Shown here piece by piece: positions 30,494 through 36,663 of a stretch of 37,938 nucleotides of DNA; position 1 is the stretch's first letter, and each line of letters starts with the position of its first letter. Made by a program: the position numbers and the translations under genes. The notes beneath the pieces were generated by a model. The model ran no database searches, had not been told where the DNA came from, and saw only the letters and a list, made by a program, of their open reading frames with translations. Source of the DNA: a virus; the IMG/VR virus record IMGVR_UViG_3300042444_000169, positions 1 to 37,938 of that record; one strand, written 5' to 3'.

Positions 30494-30851
30494 CCCAGAT
30501 CACCTTTAGAAGAATGGATTGCTGTTTCTTGGGAGCCTGCTCCCACTGGGCCTCGATTCGCCTGACAACCGTTACCCGATCGTCGGCCCACAGGATGCCC
30601 TTGCCTGCATCCATCACGGCGCCGCAGAGGTTGTCCAGATCGCTCGTCCCAGGTCCCCGAAAGAGGAAGTAGACAGCGATCAGCTGGCCCTTTTCAAGCG
30701 GCGGGACTGTCCACCACTCGCCGAGAATTGCTCGGCATTGCTTCATCCAGTCCCGATACTTCTTGCTGTTGTAAGCATGGCCAGAGAAGCGGGGCCGCTC
30801 CTTGGGCTGGAGCGGCAGCGGCAGCTCAAAGTCAGCTGATCGCGTGCTCAT
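30462..30851 (-). CDS. RusA-type Holliday-junction resolvase
   Basis: This 129-residue protein has the RusA signature GTSDLDNLCGAVMDAGKGIL followed by WADDRVTVVRRIEAQW. The Asp residues of SDLDN and of ADDRV are the metal-binding catalytic residues of the family. It cleaves branched DNA. T7-like phages normally use the unrelated gp3 endonuclease I in this place, so this is a functional replacement. The start overlaps the SSB stop as ATGA. Resolution of replication intermediates before packaging is the likely job. Confidence 0.88.
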   Translation of the reverse strand: MSTRSADFELPLPLQPKERPRFSGHAYNSKKYRDWMKQCRAILGEWWTVPPLEKGQLIAVYFLFRGPGTSDLDNLCGAVMDAGKGILWADDRVTVVRRIEAQWEQAPKKQQSILLKVIWDEQPQLSTAK

Positions 30852-31471
30852 CAGAAGGGGACTTCCTCCTCGGACAGTTCGCCACCGAAGCCGAACGGGT
30901 CGGCGTCGCCAGCCTCCTGGGCGGGGAGCTCGTAGCCCTCCTCGGCATCACCGAAGGCGGCGGCATGATCGGGCGGGACGTAGGGCTGGAAGCTGATCAC
31001 TCGCACCGCTTCGAGCTGAAGGCTGATCCCCTTGCCGCCTTCCGGGCTATCCCAGGCGTAGTGGGTGAAGGCAATCTTGCCGGTGCTGCCGTTGCCGATC
31101 AGCTTGTCCGCCGGCCACGGCTTGCCTTTGGCGTCCTGCACCACCGGCGGCGGCAGTGGGGTGCCCTTGTAGGTCGCAGTCTTTCTGTTAAAGCTGAACT
31201 TCCAGAGATCAGTTTCATCCCCTTTTTCGTCCAGGTAGGTCTTGAACGGCAACCCGTTCTGACCAGGGCGCGAAGCGTTGCCGTGTTCGGCCATAAACAA
31301 CAGCTTGATCTTCTTCGCAAACGCTTCCGCCTCGGGGTCGCCCTTCGGCATCAGCAGCTCGACGCTGTAGGCCTCCTTCTCTGATTCTTTCCCTGCGTTC
31401 TGGATTCCAGGGGTCAGGACTTTCGCCCACATCAGGTCCCCCATAGGGGTCACCATGGTTTCTCGGGCCAT
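30851..31471 (-). CDS. gp2.5-like single-stranded DNA-binding protein
   Basis: I chose the ATG at 31471 (206 residues, MARETMVTPMGDLMWAKVLT), which lies exactly 4 nt after the promoter-like element, as in two other genes; starts up to 20 codons upstream are possible. KEAYSVELLMPKGDPEAEAF and LWKFSFNRKTATYKGTPLPP, then IGNGSTGKIAFTHYAW, fit the OB-fold ssDNA-binding proteins of phages. The acidic tail ends GGELSEEEVPF, with the terminal aromatic residue that T7 gp2.5 uses to contact replication partners. It follows the RNA polymerase gene, as in T7-like cyanophages. Confidence 0.8.
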   Translation of the reverse strand: MARETMVTPMGDLMWAKVLTPGIQNAGKESEKEAYSVELLMPKGDPEAEAFAKKIKLLFMAEHGNASRPGQNGLPFKTYLDEKGDETDLWKFSFNRKTATYKGTPLPPPVVQDAKGKPWPADKLIGNGSTGKIAFTHYAWDSPEGGKGISLQLEAVRVISFQPYVPPDHAAAFGDAEEGYELPAQEAGDADPFGFGGELSEEEVPF

Positions 31472-31475
31472 TTGT

Positions 31476-31491
31476 GCTGCATAGATGCAGA
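31476..31491 (-). promoter_or_regulatory. Putative phage RNAP promoter before the SSB gene
   Basis: The minus strand reads TCTGCA-TCTA-TGCAGC, 4 nt before the chosen ATG of the ssDNA-binding protein. T7 has promoter phi2.5 before the equivalent gene 2.5. Confidence 0.6.
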
Positions 31492-31510
31492 GGTACTGCA
31501 GCAGCATGGC

Positions 31511-31541
31511 ACCTAGGAGGCACCTAGGCAATACCCCTAGG
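31511..31541. repeat. Three CCTAGG boxes, two in an 11-bp direct repeat
   Basis: CCTAGG occurs at 31512-31517, 31523-31528 and 31536-31541. The first two are in a direct repeat (GCACCTAGG) spaced by 11 bp, one helical turn. The cluster lies at the RNA polymerase stop codon and just upstream of the SSB promoter-like element. It shares the CACCTA half-site with the palindrome at 35543-35555. It is a possible regulator-binding site. Confidence 0.4.
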
Positions 31542-33936
31542 AGAACAGATAGGGGTTCCCGCCGATCTCGCCCACCTCCAGCGTCCCCACCATCGGCGGC
31601 GCCGGCAGCCTCGCCCCAGCCGTGGCCTGGATTTCGGCCGTGATCTCAGCCAGCCAGTCCGGCCGGTAGAGCTCCCCGGTGCGCCACAGCAACGTGCTGT
31701 GCAGCCACTCGGCATCGCAGGGCGGCACCGCGAAACAGTCGTGGTTGGGCAGCACCGTGCGGCCTTTGTCTGCACCATCGCAGACCATTGCCCACACCAG
31801 GGCGGCGTCGAAGGAGTGGATCAGGTTGGCGGTGATCGACCGGCCGGTCTCCACGGCGCTGAGCTTCCCCGGTGGTGGCGCATCGAGCAGGGTCTGCCAG
31901 CGGCGGGTGCCATGCAGCAGCGACTTGATGCCGCTGCTGGCGGTGAGCTCCTTGCCCAGCTGGATGGGCAGCCCCATCGGTGTTGTCCACCGCAGCGGCT
32001 GGCTCTTGGCACTGCAGCAGCGCACCACCGCCCGCAGCCAGGCCTGAAATGCCACTGCGCCAGCCAGCCGGGCGCCAACGGCCAGGCCGAACTTCCGCGC
32101 CAGGTAGCGGGCGGGTATCAGCCGCTCGCGCTCCAGCACCCCCAGCGACACGGTGCCCTCAGCGTCATCCAGCAGGGCCACCAGCTGCTCGGTCACCCCC
32201 AGCAGCTTCGCTCCGTAGACCGTGCTCATCACCGGCACCTTGGCCATGGCCCGGCTGATGCCACGCTCCAGCCACCAGCCCGCCAGCCGCTGCTCCTTGG
32301 CATCCCCGGCCTCCAGATCAGAGCGCAGCAGCAGCATCACCTCCTGGGCCAGCTCGGTGTAGAGGTCGTGGCAGGTGGTGCCGACCAAGTTGCAGGCCCG
32401 GGCCAGGCCTCGATCCCGCAGCAGGGCGCCGATGATGCCAGGGCCTGAGCTGGTCTGATCCAACCGCACCGGCTGATGGATGGGCTGGTTGGGGTCCTCG
32501 ATCCACCGCTGCAGCGCCCGGCAGCAGGCCAGGAACTGCCACGGCTCCTTGGCATCACGCCACAGATGCACCCGCTCCAGGGGTTCCTCGGCCGCAGCCA
32601 GCATCCGCTCGATCTGATCTCGGCCGAACTGCAGCCGATCGGCCCAGCTGCCCTTGATCCCCCAGTGGATCGCGGCAGCCTTGAGGATCCAGTCGGCGGC
32701 CCGGTCATCGCACGGCTTGGCGTTGGCGATCAGCACCTGAGCCTTTTCGTGGTCGGGGCCCTGGTGGGTGGTGAGCCGGTTCGCGGTGTAGACGCGCCCC
32801 CGGATGTCCATGCACCAGCTGAACCAGAGCGGCTCGCCGGCCAGCTGCTCGGCCTGGCGGATGGACCCCTCGATGCGGCTGCGGGCTTCCCGGCCCTCGA
32901 TCCGGTCGCGGTGGAACGCCTGCTCCTGCTGATGCCAGCGGGCCATGGCCTCCTTGCCCACCAGCTCAACCGGCTTGGGCGGGGCCTCGGCCGGATCGCG
33001 CAGCAGCGGGAACAGGCCGCGCAGGTTGGCATCCCAGGCGATCCGCTGGTTCCCCACCATCCACGGATCCAGCATCAGCCCCTGGCCCTGGAGGGTGTTC
33101 ACCACCTTCAGCGCCGGCTGCAGGGCCTGGGTGGTCAGGTAGTCGATCGGATGCCCCTTGCGGCTGCGCACCAGCGGCTCGGTGTTGCTCAGGTGCCCGC
33201 CGCCCGTCATCCCCTCCCACGGCCTGGGCGGGGTGAGCATGGGCAGCTTGCGAGCTTTGGCGGGTGTCGGCGGGTGGGCGGCGATGATTTCGGCCACCAC
33301 GGGCGCCGGCTCAAGCTGCAGGCCGCGGCGCCCTGGCTTGGTCGTCGTTCGCAGTAGCTCGGTTTCGGTGGTGATGATCTCCAGCAGGAAGGCACCCACC
33401 TGGAAGCGATCGGCGGCACACCAGGGCTCCAGCTGGATGCGCAGCTGCTCCAGCCGCGCCTTCGATGTGAGCCCCTTGCCGTGGCGGCGCCGGGCGATGC
33501 GGAGCAGGTCTTGGCCGCGGTCCTCGATCGGGAGCGCCCTGATCTCTGCCTCGATCGCTGCGCCGATGGCAGATGCCATGGCCCGGTGGCTGGCGGGCTT
33601 GCTGATCCGATCGAGCACCACCCCCAGGGCGACCGCAGCGATCGAGCGGGGCCCCTTCTCTCCCAGCTGGAACAGCAGCCACATGCCGGCGTGATACGGG
33701 CCGGCCAGCTCGTCGCGGTTGATGGCCTTGCCCAGCTTGTGCTCCAGCGCCAGCGCCACACGCTCGCCGTGGGCCTGGAACAGGGCCCGCCCGTACTCGG
33801 TGGCGCTCTCCTTCTCCTGCTGTTTGAGCTTTGCCCGGGCGATGCGTGAGCGGTTGGTGGCGGCCTCCTGGGCTGCCGTTTCCAGATGCCGCTGACGGTC
33901 CTCCGAGGGTGTGTAGGAATTGCCGGATGCAGACAA
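31537..33936 (-). CDS. Single-subunit T7-type DNA-directed RNA polymerase (gp1-like)
   Basis: This 799-residue protein carries the family motifs in order: WCMDIRGRVYTANRLTTHQG; RLDQTSSGPGIIGAL with catalytic D493; SRAMAKVPVMSTVYGAK with K566 and the Tyr that selects ribonucleotides; and PNHDCFAVPP with catalytic D733. The end, GNPYLFS, differs from the T7 FAFA foot. It is about 84 residues shorter than T7 RNAP (883), mostly in the N-terminal promoter-recognition and exit-channel part. The only start that fits is TTG at 33936. It would transcribe the middle and late genes, presumably from the TCTGCA-N4-YGCAG elements. Confidence 0.95.
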   Translation of the reverse strand: MSASGNSYTPSEDRQRHLETAAQEAATNRSRIARAKLKQQEKESATEYGRALFQAHGERVALALEHKLGKAINRDELAGPYHAGMWLLFQLGEKGPRSIAAVALGVVLDRISKPASHRAMASAIGAAIEAEIRALPIEDRGQDLLRIARRRHGKGLTSKARLEQLRIQLEPWCAADRFQVGAFLLEIITTETELLRTTTKPGRRGLQLEPAPVVAEIIAAHPPTPAKARKLPMLTPPRPWEGMTGGGHLSNTEPLVRSRKGHPIDYLTTQALQPALKVVNTLQGQGLMLDPWMVGNQRIAWDANLRGLFPLLRDPAEAPPKPVELVGKEAMARWHQQEQAFHRDRIEGREARSRIEGSIRQAEQLAGEPLWFSWCMDIRGRVYTANRLTTHQGPDHEKAQVLIANAKPCDDRAADWILKAAAIHWGIKGSWADRLQFGRDQIERMLAAAEEPLERVHLWRDAKEPWQFLACCRALQRWIEDPNQPIHQPVRLDQTSSGPGIIGALLRDRGLARACNLVGTTCHDLYTELAQEVMLLLRSDLEAGDAKEQRLAGWWLERGISRAMAKVPVMSTVYGAKLLGVTEQLVALLDDAEGTVSLGVLERERLIPARYLARKFGLAVGARLAGAVAFQAWLRAVVRCCSAKSQPLRWTTPMGLPIQLGKELTASSGIKSLLHGTRRWQTLLDAPPPGKLSAVETGRSITANLIHSFDAALVWAMVCDGADKGRTVLPNHDCFAVPPCDAEWLHSTLLWRTGELYRPDWLAEITAEIQATAGARLPAPPMVGTLEVGEIGGNPYLFS

Positions 33937-33962
33937 GGTGCAGCATCTGTAGCGGGATGCAC

Positions 33963-33968
33963 TTATTA
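33963..33968 (-). promoter_or_regulatory. Possible host sigma70 -10 box for the RNAP gene
   Basis: The minus strand reads TG-TAATAA about 27 nt before the TTG start of the RNA polymerase, with a weak CTGATC as a -35 candidate 18 nt further upstream. An RNAP gene must first be read by host polymerase, so a promoter here is reasonable. The match is weak. Confidence 0.25.
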
Positions 33969-34024
33969 CACCCCACCCCCGCAGAGTTGATCAGTGGGCC
34001 CCTGGCTGCAGTTCAGGCCAGACA

Positions 34025-34040
34025 TCTGCAGGGTTGCAGA
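34025..34040 (-). promoter_or_regulatory. Copy of the promoter-like element inside attP
   Basis: The minus strand reads TCTGCA-ACCC-TGCAGA, fully palindromic, pointing at the RNA polymerase gene about 90 bp downstream. It directly abuts the tRNA-like core. It could give self-amplifying RNAP expression, or serve as an inverted repeat of the attachment site. Confidence 0.45.
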
Positions 34041-34091
34041 ACTGGAAAACGGATTATGAGTCCGCTGCTTTCACCAGATAGCTAGACCCCC
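34041..34091 (-). other. tRNA(CAU)-like half, probable attP core
   Basis: On the minus strand, GGGGGTC (34085-34091) could be the 5' acceptor strand. It is followed by TA and a D-arm-like GCTA...TGGTGAA-AGC, then an anticodon arm: GCGGA, loop CTCATAA and TCCGT (34049-34065), with anticodon CAT at 34056-34058. No matching 3' acceptor strand or normal T-arm follows, so it is not a working tRNA. A fragment of a host tRNA-Met or tRNA-Ile(CAU) gene at the integration core explains it best. The D-arm fit is imperfect. Confidence 0.45.
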
Positions 34092-34204
34092 GGCCAGTCG
34101 TGGCAAGGCTTCTCGGGAAATGAGAAGGGTGCGGAGGATGCAGAAACCTGCACCCAACCGCACCCAGTTTGCATCCTTCCGTGATCCGGTGGACGCATCC
34201 ACAG

Positions 34205-35191
34205 TCAGCCCTCAAGCGCTGCCACGCAGGACGCCAGGGCGTCGGTGTGCAAATGCAGGTAGCGCTGCACGCTCTGGAGGGATGTCCAGCCGCCGTAGGC
34301 CATCAGCTGGTGGAGCGGGATCCCCTTGGTCGCCAGCTTGCTCGCGCAGGTGTGGCGGGTGCAGTGGATCGTGAGGGCCGGGTCGGTGATGCCCAATCCC
34401 TCCTTGGCGCACTCAAACAACCACTTGAATTGCCGGTAGCTGTAGGGGTAGACCCGATGACCCGGCACGGCCGGCAGGTGGGGCAGTAGGGCATCGAGGG
34501 CCCGGCGGGTGAGCGGCACGCTGCGGGCGCGGTTGGCCTTGGTCTCCCAGAAGGTGACGCGGGCCCGATCCACATCCACATCAGCCCCACGCAGGCGCTC
34601 GGCTTCGCCCCACCTGCAGCAGGTCTCGAGAAGGAACACAAAAAGGTCGGCCGCGGCGGGTTGGCCTGCGGCATGGAACCGATCGCAGAACGCTGCGATC
34701 TCAGCATCCGAAAAGATGCGGTCCTTGGTGTTGCGGTTGGTCAGCTGCCGGGGCAGGGGAGGGATGGCAGCCAGGTGCCCATGGAGCACGGCATCACCGA
34801 ACATGGCCCGCAGGCAGGACACCTTGGCGTTGACGGTGCCGGGGCGGTTGCCGCCACGGAGCAGCAGCTGCCGCCACTCCTCCACGGCCGGGGCGGTGAT
34901 GCCGCCCAGCTGGGTGAGCGGGCCGAAGTGATCCACGGCGGCTTGGCTGTAGATGGCAGCGGTCCGCTCGAAGGCCTTGCCGGCCCAGCGGATGCGCAGG
35001 GAGAGGGCCCGGGCGTCGGTGATGGTGATGCCCTGGGGTTCACCCGTGCCACGGGCTACCAGGAGCTCCAGCAGCTGGCGCTTGGCCTCGATGGCCTCGG
35101 TCTTGGTGCGGCGCTTGGCAGTGCGGCGGGTGCCGCCGATGGTCACATCGGCAATCCAGCCGTCCGCCGTGCGGCGAACTGATCCGGTCAT
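34205..35191 (-). CDS. int: Tyrosine-family integrase
   Basis: The protein has 328 residues. An N-terminal arm-binding-like part begins GSVRRTADGWIADVTIGGTR. A SAM-like core-binding domain lies at about 70-150, then the catalytic domain: CRWGEAERLRGADV with R193, HCTRHTCASKLATKG with H276 and R279, GGWTSLQSVQRYLHLH with the nucleophile Y311. All catalytic residues are present, so it should be active in integration and excision. It is encoded beside the attP candidate, as in T7-like cyanophages with integrases. The leader is CACACCACCACCACC-rich, similar to the early-gene leaders. Confidence 0.93.
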   Translation of the reverse strand: MTGSVRRTADGWIADVTIGGTRRTAKRRTKTEAIEAKRQLLELLVARGTGEPQGITITDARALSLRIRWAGKAFERTAAIYSQAAVDHFGPLTQLGGITAPAVEEWRQLLLRGGNRPGTVNAKVSCLRAMFGDAVLHGHLAAIPPLPRQLTNRNTKDRIFSDAEIAAFCDRFHAAGQPAAADLFVFLLETCCRWGEAERLRGADVDVDRARVTFWETKANRARSVPLTRRALDALLPHLPAVPGHRVYPYSYRQFKWLFECAKEGLGITDPALTIHCTRHTCASKLATKGIPLHQLMAYGGWTSLQSVQRYLHLHTDALASCVAALEG

Positions 35192-35219
35192 GGTGGTTCC
35201 TTTGGTGGTGGTGGTGTGA

Positions 35220-35537
35220 TCAGATCCGCTGCAGCTGCTGGAGCAGCAGCCGGCCCTTGGGGCTCAAGCGGACCAGGAAGCGGCGCCCCTCCTCGGGGTC
35301 GCGTTCCACGGTGAGCAGCCGATAGCCGCGGTCGCCGTGGCGGTTGCGATCGCTGAGGGCGGCGACCGATCGGGAGACGCTGGAGTTGGTCAGGTTGAGG
35401 GCCTGCTCCAGGTGCTCGAAGGTGGCCGGCTCATTGAGGGCAACTTCAAGAAACAGGCGTGCATGGTGCAGCGGAAAACGGGTGGGGTCCTGGGTGGCAA
35501 AAGTGCCTAAAGCCAGGGCCAGTGAAGCGAGATCCAT
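35220..35537 (-). CDS. MarR-like winged-helix regulator 1
   Basis: I chose the ATG at 35537 (105 residues); a GTG five codons upstream is the alternative. LFLEVALNEPATFEHLEQAL, then NLTNSSVSRSVAALSDRNR, is a helix-turn-helix with its recognition helix. YRLLTVERDPEEGRRFLVRL is the beta-wing and SPKGRLLLQQLQRI the dimerisation helix, the MarR layout. It lies between the integrase and a second winged-helix gene, so a role in the lysis-lysogeny decision is likely. A 13-bp palindrome (35543-35555) sits just before its ATG, consistent with self-repression. Confidence 0.75.
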   Translation of the reverse strand: MDLASLALALGTFATQDPTRFPLHHARLFLEVALNEPATFEHLEQALNLTNSSVSRSVAALSDRNRHGDRGYRLLTVERDPEEGRRFLVRLSPKGRLLLQQLQRI

Positions 35538-35683
35538 GGTCCTAGGTGACACCTATTCCCTGGAGTTTGGCACCGCTGCAGAACAAGCCGACAACGGCCG
35601 CCGTGGCGTTCTAGCCACAGCGACCACTCAAGCCAGCGCCCTGCGATAGGGATCGCCACGGTGGCGAGCAGGCGCACTCTCAT
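35507..35683 (-). CDS. Possible small protein between the two regulators (58 aa)
   Basis: An ORF of 58 codons starts at an ATG that overlaps the stop of regulator 2 (ATGA) and ends 30 nt inside regulator 1. It reads MRVRLLATVAIPIAGRWLEW and is basic and Trp/Arg-rich. The coupling supports it, but the long overlap with regulator 1 and odd composition argue against. Without it, 35556-35679 is a gap with only a weak copy of the promoter-like element (35567-35582). Confidence 0.35.
   Translation of the reverse strand: MRVRLLATVAIPIAGRWLEWSLWLERHGGRCRLVLQRCQTPGNRCHLGPWISLHWPWL
35543..35555. promoter_or_regulatory. Palindromic operator candidate
   Basis: TAGGTG-A-CACCTA is a perfect 6+1+6 inverted repeat directly upstream of the ATG of winged-helix regulator 1. 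The CACCTA half-site recurs twice at 31511-31528 before the SSB gene. MarR-type dimers bind such palindromes. Confidence 0.5.
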
Positions 35684-36015
35684 GTCTCAAATAGTCCAAA
35701 TGTACTGGCAATCAGTTCTCTGCCGTCTGGGGTCAGTTCCAGCCGAAACCCGGTCCGGTCCGGGTGTTTCGACCGCTGCACCAGCCCCAGCCGGGACCGG
35801 GCCCGCCCCTTCCCGATCCGGCCGCGGCCGATCAGGTGGGCCACGTTCCGGTTAGCGGTTTGGCGCACGACGCCCATCCGCCGGCATAGCTCGGCGCTGC
35901 AATCTGCGCCAGTTGCGATGTGCAAAAGCGTCTCAACTGCACTGGCACTGATGGCCTGATGGTGGTGTCTGATGCCGCGCAGCATGGCTGCCACGTCTGC
36001 AGGGGTGGCGGTCAT
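35680..36015 (-). CDS. Winged-helix regulator 2
   Basis: This 111-residue protein begins MTATPADVAAMLRGIRHHHQ. AVETLLHIATGADCSAELCR, RMGVVRQTANRNVAHLIGRG (helix-turn-helix), HPDRTGFRLELTPDGRELIA (wing and last helix) give the same MarR-like order as regulator 1, with little identity. A tandem pair of winged-helix proteins next to the integrase suggests a two-component switch. It overlaps the preceding membrane protein gene by 4 nt. Confidence 0.65.
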   Translation of the reverse strand: MTATPADVAAMLRGIRHHHQAISASAVETLLHIATGADCSAELCRRMGVVRQTANRNVAHLIGRGRIGKGRARSRLGLVQRSKHPDRTGFRLELTPDGRELIASTFGLFET

Positions 36016-36158
36016 CGCCTCCCCCTGATCAGCCCGACCGCACAGAAGCCCAGCAGGGCGAGCCAGGCCAGGGGCAGCACCAGGGGCCAGCCGGCGAGGA
36101 TGACCACGAACAGCAGCGGCACGCGCAGCGGCGTGACGAATCGCAGTAGGCGCCTCAT
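36012..36158 (-). CDS. Tiny membrane protein (48 aa)
   Basis: Beginning MRRLLRFVTPLRVPLLFVVI, it has one long or two short hydrophobic segments (about residues 11-43: LAGWPLVLPLAWLALLGFCA) between Arg-rich ends. It is ATGA-coupled on both sides. An early membrane protein beside the regulators could be a superinfection-exclusion protein, but this is inferred from topology and place only. Confidence 0.55.
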   Translation of the reverse strand: MRRLLRFVTPLRVPLLFVVILAGWPLVLPLAWLALLGFCAVGLIRGRR

Positions 36159-36343
36159 CGGATCGCTTCCACCTTGGAGAGGGCAGCCCGGGCGGTCTCT
36201 AGTTGGTCCTCGGTGTCGGCCCAGCTGGAATCGCCAGGCGGCAGGCATTGGACCTGAGCGGCCAGCAGTTCGCTGAGCGCTGTGACCCTTGGGCGAAGCA
36301 GGGCAGCCAGCAGGGCCGCCTCTGTGGTGTTGATGGTGTGCAT
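36155..36343 (-). CDS. Small early protein (62 aa)
   Basis: It begins MHTINTTEAALLAALLRPRV and continues LSELLAAQVQCLPPGDSSWA, ending DQLETARAALSKVEAIR: two or three helices. No family is recognised. Its ATG follows the first of three double-hairpin leaders (36363-36398) and an A/C-rich spacer. Confidence 0.55.
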   Translation of the reverse strand: MHTINTTEAALLAALLRPRVTALSELLAAQVQCLPPGDSSWADTEDQLETARAALSKVEAIR

Positions 36344-36362
36344 GGTTGGGGTTGTGGTGGTG

Positions 36363-36398
36363 TGCTGGTGAACCCAGCAGGGAGGGCCGCAGCCCTCC
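36363..36398 (-). repeat. Double-hairpin early leader, copy A
   Basis: The 64-bp gap before the 62-residue gene is almost entirely this module. On the minus strand, hairpin 1 is GGAGGGC-TGCG-GCCCTCC and hairpin 2 is TGCTGG-GTTCA-CCAGCA, followed by CACACCACCACAACC and the start codon. Hairpin 2 keeps its pairing although its bases differ from copies B and C. It could be an RNase III-type processing site or translation element. Confidence 0.65.
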
Positions 36399-36407
36399 GG
36401 GATGGGA

Positions 36408-36584
36408 TCACGCCTCAGCAATGAACGAACAAAGGCGAACCCGGTTAGCCAGTTGTTCGCCGTGGCGGATTGCGTCGCGCTCGTTGTAATGCCAGGTCCG
36501 GTCGTTGCCGATTTGGCACCCCCAGGCGGCGCGGGTGGTGCTCCACCAGACGCAAGCGGTCGGGGTGGTGGTGGTGGTGTCCAT
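36408..36584 (-). CDS. Small early protein (58 aa)
   Basis: It begins MDTTTTTPTACVWWSTTRAA, then WGCQIGNDRTWHYNERDAIR and HGEQLANRVRLCSFIAEA. The central GNDRTWHYNERDAIRHGEQL recalls small proteins of unknown function in other phages. The poly-Thr start is encoded by repeated ACC, in line with the ACC-rich leaders of this region. Hairpin leader copy B precedes it. Confidence 0.55.
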   Translation of the reverse strand: MDTTTTTPTACVWWSTTRAAWGCQIGNDRTWHYNERDAIRHGEQLANRVRLCSFIAEA

Positions 36585-36608
36585 GTTTGGCTGCTTGGTT
36601 GTGGTGTG

Positions 36609-36641
36609 CTGCTGAGGGCAGCAGAGGGCCCCGCAGGGCCC
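36609..36641 (-). repeat. Double-hairpin early leader, copy B
   Basis: On the minus strand, hairpin 1 is GGGCCC-TGCG-GGGCCC and hairpin 2 is CTGCTG-CCCT-CAGCAG, followed by CACACCACAACC and, after a short spacer, the ATG at 36584. It occupies most of the 79-bp gap. The TGCG loop of hairpin 1 is the same as in copy A. Confidence 0.65.
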
Positions 36642-36663
36642 CGGGATGCCGTCAGGGGCGGCC

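Larger units (their letters stand above)
33925..34200. other. Putative attP region with arm-type repeats
   Basis: The gap between the RNA polymerase and integrase genes holds five copies of GGATGC(A/G): direct at 33925-33931, 33955-33961 and 34136-34142, and inverted at 34170-34176 and 34195-34200. They surround a tRNA-like core at 34041-34091. Arm sites on both sides of a tRNA-derived core, next to the end of the integrase gene, are the usual layout of tyrosine-integrase attP sites. A small inverted repeat, CTTCTC...GAGAAG (34109-34127), lies between core and right arm. Confidence 0.6.

Noticed and set aside
34041-34091. A functional phage tRNA-Met gene
   Set aside because: The anticodon arm is good, but no 3' acceptor strand complementary to GGGGGTC and no normal T-arm follow. 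The beside-integrase location fits an attachment core better.
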